Part shown: one piece after another, positions 23,606 through 35,658 of the stretch
Numbering within the stretch: position 1 is the stretch's first letter
How the letters are laid out: each line of letters starts with the position of its first letter
Source: Paragordius varius
Lineage: Eukaryota; Nematomorpha
Assembly (NCBI GenBank): GCA_964247055.1
Contig: OZ176052.1
Location: forward strand, 11,842,001-11,906,000
Reading direction: 5' to 3'
DNA: 64,000 nt
Made by a program: the position numbers and the translations under genes
Notes under the pieces: model-generated
What the model was told of the DNA's origin: nothing
What the model saw: the letters and a program-made list of their open reading frames with translations, nothing else
The model's database searches: none

Positions 23606-23953
23606 ATGATTCTTATTTTATATCAATTGCTCCTTGCCGTAAATTTAGCTCATTTTGTGTATTCAAACAATCATACCTTAGCGTCTAAAACAGTTACTAA
23701 TAAAATGTACTCTAACATTCTCCAAAACACAAAATTAACCTTGAATCACAATGATCTACACTTGAAAAACAAATCTTTATTGGTAAAAGGTTATTATCAA
23801 AATATATTGTACATTGGTAAATCTGGAATAAACCCTATGCTACCAATCCTCATGACAGTTGCCACTATTTTTCTGTTTGTATTTGTAATATTAACTGTTA
23901 ATTTTGGGCGAAGATGGTCCAATAATCGTTACAATCGTGAAATATATACTTAA
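23606..23953 (+). CDS. Small hypothetical single-pass membrane protein
   Basis: A 115-residue ORF with the layout of a small type I membrane protein. It has an N-terminal hydrophobic signal-like segment (ILILYQLLLAVNLAHFVYS), a polar stretch of about 65 residues with Asn-X-Ser/Thr sites (NHT, NKS), a strong membrane helix (MLPILMTVATIFLFVFVIL) and a short basic tail. An AATAAA lies at 23977-23982, 24 nt after the stop. No family is recognised. It may be a complete single-exon gene or the last exon of a longer one. I see no upstream exon. In such AT-rich DNA a chance ORF of this length is possible, but the signal peptide and helix arrangement argues for a real gene. Confidence 0.5.
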   Translation: MILILYQLLLAVNLAHFVYSNNHTLASKTVTNKMYSNILQNTKLTLNHNDLHLKNKSLLVKGYYQNILYIGKSGINPMLPILMTVATIFLFVFVILTVNFGRRWSNNRYNREIYT

Positions 23954-23994
23954 TTTTTACAATATTAATGTATTTAAATAAAATGTGTGCTTAA

Positions 23995-24225
23995 TACACC
24001 ATTGACACTTCAAATTCACCCTTGAACAATTAAAATTCACCCTAAAATAAATTATATGTTTTTTAAAATAAAATGAAATTTCGTTTTAAATAATAAACTA
24101 AGGCATAAAGATATATTTCGTATTCATAGGTTATATTAGCCCGAAAACATAATATTTATTTTTAGAGTAAATATGAATTGTTCAAGGGTGAATTTGAATT
24201 CAAGGGATTTGAATTGTAAATGGTA
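23995..24225. mobile_element. TA-type MITE, family A
   Basis: The clearest copy of family A. The left end reads CACTTCAAATTCACCCTTGA, then CAATTAAAATTCACCCTAAA. The right end is the inverted version, ending TTGAATTGTAAATGGTATA. Each terminal arm contains two tandem iterations of a CAATTCAAATTCACCCT-like unit. The middle holds TTAGCCCGAAAACATAA. Flanking TA suggests a Tc1/mariner-type target site. Confidence 0.8.
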
Positions 24226-25160
24226 TAGAGAAACTATGTTATAAAATTAAAATTTTACCCGGTGTGAAAAACTTAGCAATAAAATTTTTTAGGTATATAC
24301 TAAAATAAAGCATTTTGGTTATTGTTATCATATTATAAAAAACTGGTGGGAGGACAAAAATTTTTGAAGCAACCATTATAATTGTATTAAATACAATAAA
24401 ATGGCCTTTTTCATTTAAATTAATTATGAGCTTTCACGAGATCACAGCTTCCTCAGCAATGTTTGAATTTCATTTAAAAAGTGATTAATTATAATTAAAC
24501 AACAATTTTCACTACCAAAAAAATGTAACAGAAAATTTACCATCTTTAAAGGTATTTTATGTAACACTTACAGGGTATTTACATTGAATAATTAAAATGC
24601 TAAAAAATAAAGAATTATGGAAATGTGTGGTTTATTAGGTTTATAAATTTTTGACCTAATTATTTATTTTTCCCCTAAAAAATATAAAAAATAGAAAACT
24701 GTCAACAAATAAAGCCAATCTCCCGTCAAGAAGCTATGTTTAAATTTATTGTGATTAATTATATTTTTGTTTATTTTGTGGACCTTTTCACGCTTAAAAT
24801 TTAATAAAACTTTTTCCAGAGGTAAACACAAAGTACAGCTTCAAGGGCAATAAAAAAATATTCAAAAATGTCGGATGGTAAGCTACTTCTTATAAAAACT
24901 CATACTTTCCCTAAATTAACTACGATGATGTTCATGAGATTTAAAAAATAAACTAAATCAAATTAACTTTCTCTTTAGGGGCCAAATTTAATCAAAAATA
25001 TTAATTGCAAGCGGTCCCCTCTAAATCCATATTAATTAGAATCTTAACAATATGCTGTTCTTGTAAGCAAAGGCTGAAATATTTAATTATGTTTCCCTAT
25101 ATAAATTTAATAAATATGACATTAAGCACACAATTTATGTTTAATTAGATGGCCTATATA
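24226..25160. other. Intergenic, no gene seen
   Basis: No supported gene, RNA or repeat structure. It ends at the target duplication of the hAT element. Confidence 0.5.
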
Positions 25161-26963
25161 TAAGGTGACCGGTTATCCCATTTTTCCTACTCTGTCCCGC
25201 GTCCCGCTGCGTTTTTTAAATGTCACGCTTTTTCACGATTATATTAAAAAAAAATATTTTTAATACATTTAAATTTTTTATAAAAAAATAATTTTTTTAT
25301 CCGTTTAAATTTTTTATCATTAGTTATCTTTAAAATCTATATCAATTTTAAATTAATTTTTATTTTTAAATTAAAAATATTTATTTTTTTCGAATTTATA
25401 TCATATGATTATACACTTTGCTTCCTACTCCTGCTGCCAACATTATCAAAAAGACAAATTAAAATCGGTAGCTTATACGTTTACTCCAGAAAATTAAGGT
25501 AATATAATATTGTTTTATACTAATATTAGTTTAAAATTATGAGTACAAAAAGAGGTTGTAAATTCAACGATGAATTAATGAAAGAATTTACCTTTATCAA
25601 AAAAACGAAGAATGAATCATCTGTCAAATGTTCTTTATGCGAGGGGAATTCACCCTAGATGGCGGCAAGCATGATATTACAAAGCATATGGAAACACAGA
25701 AACATAAAAAATGTTTAGATATGGCGGCATCTTCTTACAAAATGAGCGATTTTTATCGAAAAACCGCTTTTGGAGAGGAAGAAAATGATTTGGCATTAGC
25801 CGAAGGCGTTTTATCTTTTCACGCCGTTAATCACAATCATTCCTTTAGATCTATGGATTGTACCTCACAGGTTATTCTTCCCTTATTCAATAAAAAATTT
25901 ACATATGCCCGTGTACAAAGGCTGAAGCCATTGTATGCAATGTCCTTTCGCCACATGCATTTTCTGAAATACAAAAAGATTTGCTGAAAACAATTTCATA
26001 TCGCTATACTCTGATGCATCAAATCACGAGGAAACAAAATTAATACCACTTTAATAAGATATTTTGTGATCCATAAACCGGAGTAAAAATTAAAATTTTA
26101 GATTTTATTTCTCTACTCGGTGAAAATTCCGATAATTTTTACTTCAATAATGAATATTCTAAAAATTTTAAAGACAAAATCATCGCATATTGCGTGACAA
26201 CACCAATACGAACTTCGGTAAAAAAGCAAGGAGGAGAACAATATTTTTATAAATTAGCAGATAATCTTAATAAAAATATTATTGGCGTTGGGTGTGCAGC
26301 GCATATAATACACAACGCTATTCAAACAGCTGCTGATTTGTTACCCCTAGATGTAGAAAATGTAGTTGTTAAAATATATTCCTATTTTTATATATACACG
26401 GTAAGCGTTGAAACGTTTAAGGAATTCTGTGAAAACGCAGAAGTTCAATATAAAAAAATACTCGGATAATGTAAAACTCGTTGGTTAGCTCTTCTGCCAG
26501 CTATCGAAAGAATTTTAAAAATGTATGATCCTTTAAAATCCTATTTTTTATCACAGGACAAATGTCCTACAACTTTGAAAAAGTTTTTTGAAATTTAAAT
26601 CTTTAAAAATACGGTTAGAGTTCCTTCACTGGGTAGAGAATGAGAGTGGGAAATAGTTTTGTGCATCAGAATATAGCGATGTGAAATTTATTTTATGCAA
26701 ATCTTTTCCATTTCAGAAAATGCATGTGGTGACAGGACGCATACAATCGCTTCATCCTTTGTTCGTGCACATGTAAATTTATTGAATCAGGTACGAATAA
26801 CCTGAGACCAAAGTAAAAAATATATTTTTATATTTATGATGTATTTATGTTAAAATAAATAAATATTACAGCAAATTTTTTGTATAAAATTTTTTGGTTG
26901 TACCTTCCTATGCCCCCCCCTTTATCAGATTTACCCGCTTCCTTCAAAAATCTGGTCACCCTA
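25161..26963 (+). mobile_element. Decayed hAT DNA transposon with intact target duplication
   Basis: An 1803-bp element flanked by the 8-bp direct repeat CCTATATA (25153-25160 and 26964-26971). The terminal inverted repeats are TAAGGTGACCGG and TCTGGTCACCCTA. On the plus strand, coding remains of a hAT transposase can be read in several frames. A CxxC...H...H zinc-finger start begins at 25539 (KCSLCEG, then DITKHMETQKHKKC). Later comes the hAT core (NIIGVGCAAHIIHNAIQTA at about 26274-26330, then KTRWLALLPAIERILKMYDP). The C-terminal dimerisation part is missing, so the copy is internally deleted as well as interrupted by stops and frame changes. Confidence 0.9.
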
Positions 26964-26971
26964 CCTATATA

Positions 26972-29900
26972 GAATACTTAGTTTATATTAATTTCATAAT
27001 TTACCATATAAAATATAATTTGATGTTTCGCCTATGTATCATTTAAATTTTTGGTTTTTTTATTTTAATTTTTTGAATTTATAAAATTACTATTAGGTAT
27101 TTGATTGAATATACTTATCAAATATTAAAAAAGAGGATTGCTCTTTTCTGTAATTATAAATGGCTAAAATGGTTAATTTACATGTCATTTAACATGTATA
27201 AAATTTTTATTAGTTACATATTTCATAGATGTAGTAAATTCCCTCTTTCGCAATGAGTGTTTCTCGTTATCAATATAAAATTTTAAATTCAATTTCTAAT
27301 AATTTGAATATATATATTTTTCTATTAAAAACTGAATTCTGATTATATTTTAATTTATTTCACGGAACCATATCTTTTACAAGCCTATAATTCCAAAAAC
27401 TATGTAAATTTATTAATGTATATATTTAAAATTATTGCTAAGATATTTCATGCTGTCCTCCACAATTTTATTTATTATGTAGCGGATAAAAATGTAAAAC
27501 ATCATAGATGTTAATTGACATTTAAATTGAATGCCTTTAAAATTAAAATACTAAAAATCATGGCTCTCGTTACTTTAAACATTTTTGTATCCACCGCTGT
27601 CTAAAATTTGGATATTTACCAATATGTCTAAAAAGAAATCACAAAATTTGATGAGATAACACAAATAAATGATTAAACTATTTTTTTTAGCGATTTACAA
27701 AATAATTTTAGAGACAGAAAGTTTGAGAGAGAAATTTTCCGAATTTTATATTTTTTAAAATATGCCCTTTAAAATGTTTTAAATTTGGTCCAATATCAGA
27801 TTTTTTTAAATAAAATTAAGGTTGAATTGCTTTGGGATATAAAACTTGACAAATAATTTTTAAATTTTTAATTTATTTAACATACAAATTGCCACTACAA
27901 AACTAATACTAAGAAGAGAATTAACGTTACATTCTGAGTTTATTTATAATTGTTTATTTGCTATAAAAATGATATCTACTCAAAGGTAGCTGTTATATTT
28001 TCATCTGATTTTCTTTATTCAAAATATATTTATTGATTTCTGTTGGTTTTTATTATGATCATATAATGTATATATATATATATATATATATCATTTATTT
28101 GTCACCTGGTTTATGAATATATAAAAAATTAAACTGTTTTATTTTGGAATCTTGAACGGGAATTTTAAAGTATATAAATTTATGCAAAATAGGATTTAAT
28201 AGTAGTAGATTATCAACCAACAATCCCTACGATTCTCTGTAACAGGTTTGTTTTAACACAATTAATGGGATTTGTACGGAGTGGTTAATATCCACTACTT
28301 TTAAATTCTATTGCGTAAAAATTTATATACTTAAAAAACAATATTTTTTTTGTTTTATTTTGATATAGTTTTTTACTGTATATAATATGAATGTTAAGAT
28401 TTTATAGTTAGTTTAGCTAGTAAATATTTAAAAATATTTTTTTATATGGTATCATAAAATTTAATTGTGCATCAAGTATGTTAAATAAAAACATAATTTT
28501 TTGATCCGAAACTTTAATTATATGAGTTTTGGCTATTTTATAAATTGTAAATATTTGATAAAATGTATAAATCTTAATATCACAAGTTTTGTTATTTTTT
28601 TGTCCCAAATCCTTAATTTTCACTTTTTTACAAAACATCCTATATATATAAATATATATGTAAATATCAATAATACTTTTTCCATATAATTCGATGCAAA
28701 AAAAGCATCTATCAGATTTTTGATTTAGGAAATTTTTTCATAAAATCTGGATTATATATTTTTGACGCCATTTTGGCTTTACCCCTCCTTTGGCCATAGA
28801 AACTCACCAAATCAAAAAACTGAGTCGATAGATTTTTTTTCTTCATCGAATTATATAGTAAAGTATTTGTAATATATTGGATGTTCTGTAATATACGTTA
28901 CTCCTGCTTTGGTGAAAATTATCAAAAAAGTATTTATAGGGTTTTAATTAATTTAAACCCGAAATATTGAATAAACTTTATATATAGAGCAAAAATATTA
29001 TAGTTAAAATAAAATTTAAACTTTTACCTCATTACAACAAGTTTTTGTAAATAAGTGCGTTTTTTAGCTCGAATTTGGTCATACCCTCTGAAAAAAATGT
29101 AAAATCTTCATCGATAATATTTTTCATTGTTTATAATCATCCTTATGGTTCGTAATAAGAATAAAGTTTAGTTAACCGTATATGACCTAATGTGCGATAA
29201 AAGTACAATTTTGTGATTTTAGCTGATAGCAAAAAAATTCTTACAACTTTTTTCTTGTTTTTAACCGCATTAACAATGTTTGAAGCCATCTTTAGAATAT
29301 TATTAATATTTTGGGGTTTTATTCCCTGACTATGCCAAATTCATACAGCAAATCTCCGATCTCAGTTAAATTAAAATCAGCCGTTTAAGGCGAAAGTGTT
29401 AGCACTTAAAACATATTTTTTACCTATTTCATATTTTTTCACACACAAAAATGGAGCATTTATGTAAATGTTTCAATTTTAATAGTAAGACTTCGCATTT
29501 AGATTTTATGTTTTTTGAATGATTCATGCCCCCGGGTCAAAATTAAAAGGATGCATTTAAACAAACATATGAATTCGTCAGAAACTAATGACTAATCTAT
29601 AAAAAATTGATCTTTTTATTTGAAATTCAGTCAAAATGCAGAATACATCATTATGGTCATCTATTTTAATTAATTATCATGATAGTAATAATTATTTTCT
29701 ATTACAGCTTGTACATCTAAAAATGCATGTTAATAAATAATTAAAAACGTTTAGGTTTTTTAATACATATTTCGATTACGTTCGTTGCATTTTATTTTCA
29801 TTGACCATTTCAATTTATGTGCCATGGTCATAATAATCTATTATTTTTGCTTTAAATGATCTAACTGGGATTAATTTTGATTATTGCTATACAAAAAGCA

Positions 29901-31280
29901 TTAGATTTTCGATTGAATAGATACAAAAAGAGAATATATACATATATTGGCATGGATTGAAAGAAAACCAAAAAGGCTTAAGATGTCAAAAAATATTTTA
30001 TATGCACACGTATAGAAGAATGAGGAAGGCGACACATATTACATGACATTACATAAAATTTTGAAAAAAAAAGTAGTATTTGATATTAATATAAATTATA
30101 AGGTCTGGTTTGGTATAATAACCTATTATATAGTATACAATTTCATTAGTTATTAGGTTACTCTGCAAAATATAATATTTTTTATTATATTGGTAAATAA
30201 GGAGGAAAACTAATTTATAAGATATTTTAAAGACAACCTTATTATTGTCGTTTTCATTATTATCGATTTATTAAGATGCCTCCCAAATTGTACCATTTAT
30301 AAATTTTGGTTGCTTTCGATTGACATTTTTTCTAAAAAAATAAAAATATCAATGTAATATTAATATTTTTTATTTTATGATGCCTACCCCTAACTTACAG
30401 TAAAATTGACATTATACGGACAAAAGTAAAAATATAACTTTTTAAACCAAAATTTTTCCATATAAATTATATAATCACAATTGTAAAATTTACGATTGAT
30501 ATTGTAACTGTACCTTTGCAATATTTAACAATTATTCATATTTAAAAAAAAGATTTGAAAAGTATGGGTCTTTTGAAATCTATCTTTATATTTTTGTGTT
30601 TTGTCCGTATAATTTCAATTTTAATTGTAATTTGTGAAAAAAATGGAACTAATATAATTTATGTGTCAATAATATACATATTCCCATTATTTATATGTTT
30701 TTTAATTAAGTATTTCTAATTATAACGCATAAACTTTTGAATTCGTGTGTGACATTGAGATAACTAACCAATATTTATTTGTAAAATATAGTGAATAATA
30801 ATAAATAATTTTTCATTTTGAAAATGTAGTATTTTTTTACCATAATTACTATTTTCCAATAAATATTTTTGGATGTTTAATTTTTAGGAATATAAAATAC
30901 CTAATAATATTAATACAAATTATCTATCCATATATATATTTATCGAAAAAAACATATTATTATATATATGGTGACATAGTGTACTGTATGTAATATATTG
31001 ATCAAAAATGCAAAAAAATTATTATATAAGTTAGGAAATGAAAAAGTTTTGAACAAGGCAAGGCGCCTAACTATTTCTTTGAAGGAAAAAAATTTTATAT
31101 TGACTCTATCCAATATATCACCATATCATTTTAATATCATTTTATAGTTCTCTAAAACATTTAACCAGAATAATATACAATACATAGTTCGCATTTCATT
31201 TTTTTTCTAAATAAAATTTTTTGTAAACATCCTCTTTATAAATTCCTCCCAAATTTTTATATATTCATCTCAGATAAGTT
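26972..31280. other. Long AT-rich intergenic region, no gene seen
   Basis: About 4.3 kb without a supportable exon. It contains a short (TA)n run near 28070-28090 and one small inverted-repeat element (28685-28856). The opposing small ORFs at 28417-28689 overlap each other and look like chance. No tRNA or other RNA gene was recognised. Confidence 0.5.
28685..28856. mobile_element. Short MITE-like inverted repeat
   Basis: About 172 bp bounded by inverted arms. The left arm reads TATAATTCGATG, an A-rich run, then ATCTATC and TTTTTGATTT. The right arm, in reverse complement, reads TATAATTCGATGAAG, an A-rich run, then ATCTATC and TTTTTTGATTTGG. It is non-coding. No second copy was noticed in the window, so its status as a mobile element is inferred from structure alone. 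Confidence 0.55.
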
Positions 31281-34200
31281 ATGACGGTTTATGATTTGGG
31301 AACTATAATTGATAGTCAATCCCATAATATGTCTATTCAGAAAGGATTATCTTCAACAACCATTCTTACCCTACAAAGTTTGGAAGAAAAACGTATGTTA
31401 TTATTTTGATTTTAACCCTTTAGAGTAGGGATATGACCAACACGCTGCCAAATATAAATATAGGGGCATTTATAATTATTTTATAATTTTATTAGATTTA
31501 AACACAAAACTGCGTAATAAATGACAACTATCATTTTTTAATAATTTTTATCTAGTTTGTTACCAATAGGAAAAACTTACTCAAAAAATTTGTTGAAACA
31601 TCAATTCTATTAAATTTTTTAAGCATATTATTCAAAATGGGGAAATCGTATTTATTTGGTCCTTCTCAAAATATTTTGCAGGTGCACAAAATATCTCGAA
31701 GGGCCGCATGTTGGACGCCCTTAGAGACTTTCGGGCTAAAATGCATACTGACTGTAAAATTTGCAAAGATAACCGAAAGATTTATCCCTAACAATCTCAA
31801 AGGTCCATATGACCAATTATATGGCACTTTAAAGTTTTTCCGGTTATTTTTATACGCGGTTACAATCATAATCATAAATGCAATCGGTCGAACTCAAGCT
31901 AGTGATCTCCAATTTGTTTTAAAAGATTCTGTTATTTAAGTTTAATTAAACAACATGAAAACAACTCAAATATCCGATCAAAGTAAAGTTGTAAATAAAT
32001 CATCAAGTAAAAATTAATGTTACCATTTAATATACTATATTTATATATTTATCTTATATTTTAGCAAACTTTAGCTATGTTATATTCAAAAGCTTAAATC
32101 CGAACCAGGATAGCAAAGACCACACAGGTAAAAGAAGTTTTATTAAAACTTTTTATTACTACAAAAAGTAAACTAATTTAAATGATTATATGTGAAATTT
32201 TTCATCAACTAAGTTTTCAAAATATATTAATATCAATAAAGTAATGTATTTAATTTACAAAAAAGATTTTGTCCACTCTTTAATCGGTGATGCTTTTAAC
32301 AAATTAATATCCATTTAATTGAGTAACATTTATGTTTTCATAGCATTTTAACTTTTAAAATAGCAGTCCTTTATAAACTCACAATAAATTAGCAAATGGA
32401 TAAGTATATTTCTATGAAAATATTGAAAGGCTTTCAACATGAGCGACTTTATTAACACATAATTTAAAAAAGCCATCTAATTAACTTTTCTATAATTTTA
32501 ACCATTTAAATAAATCGAAACAAGCAATCAGTAGTTTTTAACTGCAATCAAATTAATATGCTTAGTTGAGAACTTAAATGGAAAAACTAAAATATATATA
32601 TTTTATTTTTTAATTCCATTATACATTGAGCATATAATGTTGATGAGTTAGCTGTTTTGAAATTTAGGATAAATTTATTTTTTTTGTATTTGTCAAACTA
32701 TTAATTTGTAAATAAAGCAGTCCAAATTATGTTAGGACGATTAGGGTCCGATTGATGTATTATTATTTTCATTATGTTTATAAATACAAATATATACCAT
32801 TTACAACAAATTCACCCTTAATTCAAATTCAGCGTCAAACAATTTCACCCTAAAAATAATTGTTTTTCGGGCTAATAACACTAGACAACAAATTTTAACT
32901 TTTTTTTAACTGCCATTCTTGTAAATTTAAAATTTATTTCATTAAAGTACATAATTAGTATATCTGAAAAGAAAATTGGTCTTACATGGAAGAATTTTTT
33001 TATATTAGAGTTTATCGATAATTTGCCCAGATTTAACATTAAACTCGAAATTTCGAAAATTTAAAGCTTTAGATATGAAGCCATGTATTTTATATCATTC
33101 GAAAGAGCGCAAAAAACTGCATCTTTTAAATGGTAGTAAGTCATTTAAATCCATCGGTAAAAGTTATTTGGATTTAAATAGTCAAAATTTTCAATCCTTA
33201 AATAAGTCAAGAATTTTCGCAGACAAACTAATTTGAAGATCATATAAATTATTTTAATATAATTATTAGGGTTATATTAGTATTTAATTTAAAAAATGTT
33301 TGGAAAAGCTTTTGGTTTGCTTTTTTAATAAAAATTATTTTATCATAGATATTTTACCTAGTGGATACTAAAATGCATAGTTATAACTGTAAATTTATTA
33401 CATAATGGCTATAAAAGATCAAAAATACCTTAAACTTTGTTTTTATCTTTAAATCTTCGAAATTATCAGCCTTGTAAAGAAAATAAATTAATATTGATGA
33501 GATGGTAATATTTAAAAACAAAAAACTTAAAAATGGCTGTTTTCAGTGACATAAAAGCAATAAAAAATCTTTTAATCAAAAAAAACTTTCTTGTGTTATA
33601 TTTTTTGGACATTCATCTCCATCTAAACAAAGTTTGAGCTATTTTCATCCATTAGTTTTAAAAATATAATAATTAAAAAAAATGCTCTCGCTTCGCGCGT
33701 TTGTCGCTCTTTGTGTCCAATATTAACTGTCGATGTAATACATATTAGTATGCATTTTATAGAGTTTTTATTCTTTCGAATGATATATTACAAATGGGCA
33801 TTACTTGTGTATTTTCAAAGAAAAATATTTTTTAGTAAAATTTTGATAAAGAGGGCGCATAATCAAAAAAATCAAATTATACAAAATTCTTCCAACGAGT
33901 TATAATTTTTATTTCAGATTTACTGTTAAATTGATATTAAATATCAAAAAATGCAAAAAACTCGAGTGGCAGAAAAATTTGTTGTCTAGTGTAAGAATAT
34001 GAAATATATCTTTATGGTATAGCTTTTTTTCATTATTTTAATTTTTAACGAACATGATATAAAAATATAAAAATATAGGTGTTTTTTATAAAAAAAATTA
34101 TTTTATTTGTTCGAGTGTGAATTTAAATTGTTTAAGGATAAATTTGAAGTAATTGGTATATTTGCACATAAGAGAGATAAATATAAATAGGTATCAGAAA

Positions 34201-35658
34201 AACTGGTGAAAAAATGGAAAATTTAAATTTGGTCAAATATTATGCCGATTTTTTTGATTTAACGTTTATTTAATATGAATGGACAGAATTTATATAATAA
34301 ATGTTCAAATAGTATATGAGTTAATCAAATGCATAATAATTGAAACAAATAAATTGCCAACACATGCACATAGTTGCGATGAAAAGGTCGTCGAATTGCA
34401 CTTAGACCCACCTTCTTCTGTCAAATTTGATACAGATAATAGCGAAATAGATAACCCGCCATCAAAACAAAGGAAATTTACTTTGAAAGCCCTTAAATCA
34501 GGTATTCTTAAAGACAAAACTGGCCCACACAAAAAATCTACCATAAAAAGTTTGGCTTATGCTCAACTCAATTCCAACCAAAACAACAATAATAACGAAG
34601 AAAATAAGGATGATGAGGAGGAATATTGGAATAAGTCTCAAAATTATAGCAATAATAGAAATGACAATTTAATCGATTTTGATAATTTGGATGTTATTGA
34701 TTCACATTCCGGCGATGGAAGAATTTTACAAAACTATGTTCAGCCACCTTGTATGAACCAAGACCAAGATGGACACGATACTTTGAATCGAAGAAATTCA
34801 CCCGAGCAAAATTTCCAAGTTTTATTGGGCATTTTGAGGAATCGTTTAAATAGCGCTGCGAATACACCCACATATCAAACTCCAGTCCCTACATATGGAG
34901 ATCCACTTTACCCTGATGTTACAGACTTTGAACACCAACAATCAAGGACATATTCTCATTTCACATCGTCGGATGATAGAATCCCTTTAATTAAACAAAA
35001 AGGTAGGAATAGTAGAAAAAATCGGACAAACAACAAAACTTTAACGATTGAAGAAGGAAGTAATGATCCAAGTTATTATCCTTTATCATCAACTTACCGC
35101 TCAAGTAAGCCGATCAAAATGTTTGAAGGACGAGACTGTATAACTCCAACCTTGCAAATGCCACCTAGACCGACACTCAATGCGTCCCACATAAGTCTAA
35201 ATTGCATGTTACTTAATCCACCCACAATGATCAATTTATCAAGTCATCATCAAAATGATAAAAAAGGTATTAAATTTGATATTTTCCCTGTTTTATTTAT
35301 TTAATTAAAACCCTTGAATTTATTTTTAAACTATAATTTTCAATCTGGTTTTATTGCATTTTTTGTGATATCATAGTAAAAAATTTATTTTCCATGAAAA
35401 ATTTTACTGTAATTTCCAATATATTCTCTTTTCCATCAGCACTTTGAATAAAAACTTTCAATCTTTATATACTTTTTAATGCCGAGTTTTAAACATTCGT
35501 ACTGATTTTATAATTTTGTTGGGGAATAAGTATAATTAATTGGGTTTAAATCGATTTCTTTTGTATATTCATAAGGCTCCAGAAACACTCTCCCATCCCA
35601 ACCCGTAGTTACCCCACTGAATGGGATTCGCTACAAAATTCGATATTATATGATATAA
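31281..35658 (+). CDS. Four-exon gene for an unknown, mostly disordered protein
   Basis: Four exons join in frame to a 403-residue protein: 31281-31392 (ATG, donor GTATGT), 32065-32127, 34313-35266 and 35576-35658 (stop). The N-terminal ~80 residues (MTVYDLGTIIDSQS..., SYVIFKSLNP, YELIKCIIIETNK) look folded. The rest is polar and low-complexity, with an Asn-rich run, an acidic DDEEEY patch, Pro/Tyr-rich PTYQTPVPTYGDPLYP, and basic KGRNSRKNRTNNK. There is no signal peptide or membrane helix. Intron 1 holds a hAT-type MITE. Intron 2 (2185 nt) holds a nested MITE plus CACTA-like pair. I do not recognise the family. A cytoplasmic scaffold or signalling adaptor would fit the composition, but that is a guess. 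The model rests on phase and splice sites only. The 341-residue open frame of exon 3 is the firm part. Confidence 0.6.
31426..31723. mobile_element. hAT-type MITE in intron 1 of the unknown gene
   Basis: The left end TAGGGATATGACCAACACGC and right end GCATGTTGGACGCCCTTA are degenerate versions of the hAT-type end CAGGGGTGTCCAA with a nearby GCGGCC motif. The internal sequence (ATCTAGTTTGTTACCAATAG) is shared with the element at 49903-50150. The 100-residue ORF beginning at 31637 starts inside it and is not considered a gene. Clear 8-bp duplications were not found. Confidence 0.55.
32793..34159. mobile_element. TA-type MITE (family A) split by a CACTA-like element
   Basis: The left part (32793-32878, TATACCATTTACAAC, then AATTCACCCTTAATTC, then TTTTTCGGGCTAATAA) and the right part (33992-34159, ...ATATCTTTATGG..., ending TTTGAAGTAATTGGTATA) together make one family-A copy. 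The other copies run continuously through the point where this one is interrupted. Confidence 0.8.
32879..33991. mobile_element. CACTA-like non-autonomous DNA transposon, copy 1
   Basis: A 1113-bp element with terminal inverted repeats CACTAGACAACAAATTTT, flanked by the 3-bp duplication TAA (32876-32878 and 33992-33994). CACTA ends plus 3-bp duplications are typical of the EnSpm/CACTA superfamily. It encodes no transposase. A near-identical copy in opposite orientation lies at 62282-63405. The ORF at 33711-33905 lies inside it. Confidence 0.85.

Noticed and set aside
28417-28689. Opposing ORFs of 62 and 73 residues
   Set aside because: They overlap on both strands in very AT-rich sequence and show no splice or domain evidence.
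31637-31939. 100-residue plus-strand ORF and its minus-strand shadow
   Set aside because: It begins inside a hAT-type MITE, crosses the element end and shows no domain.
33711-33905. 64-residue ORF, with a matching minus-strand ORF at 62368-62565
   Set aside because: Both are the same stretch of the two CACTA-like copies. Similarity is explained by recent transposition and not by coding constraint.
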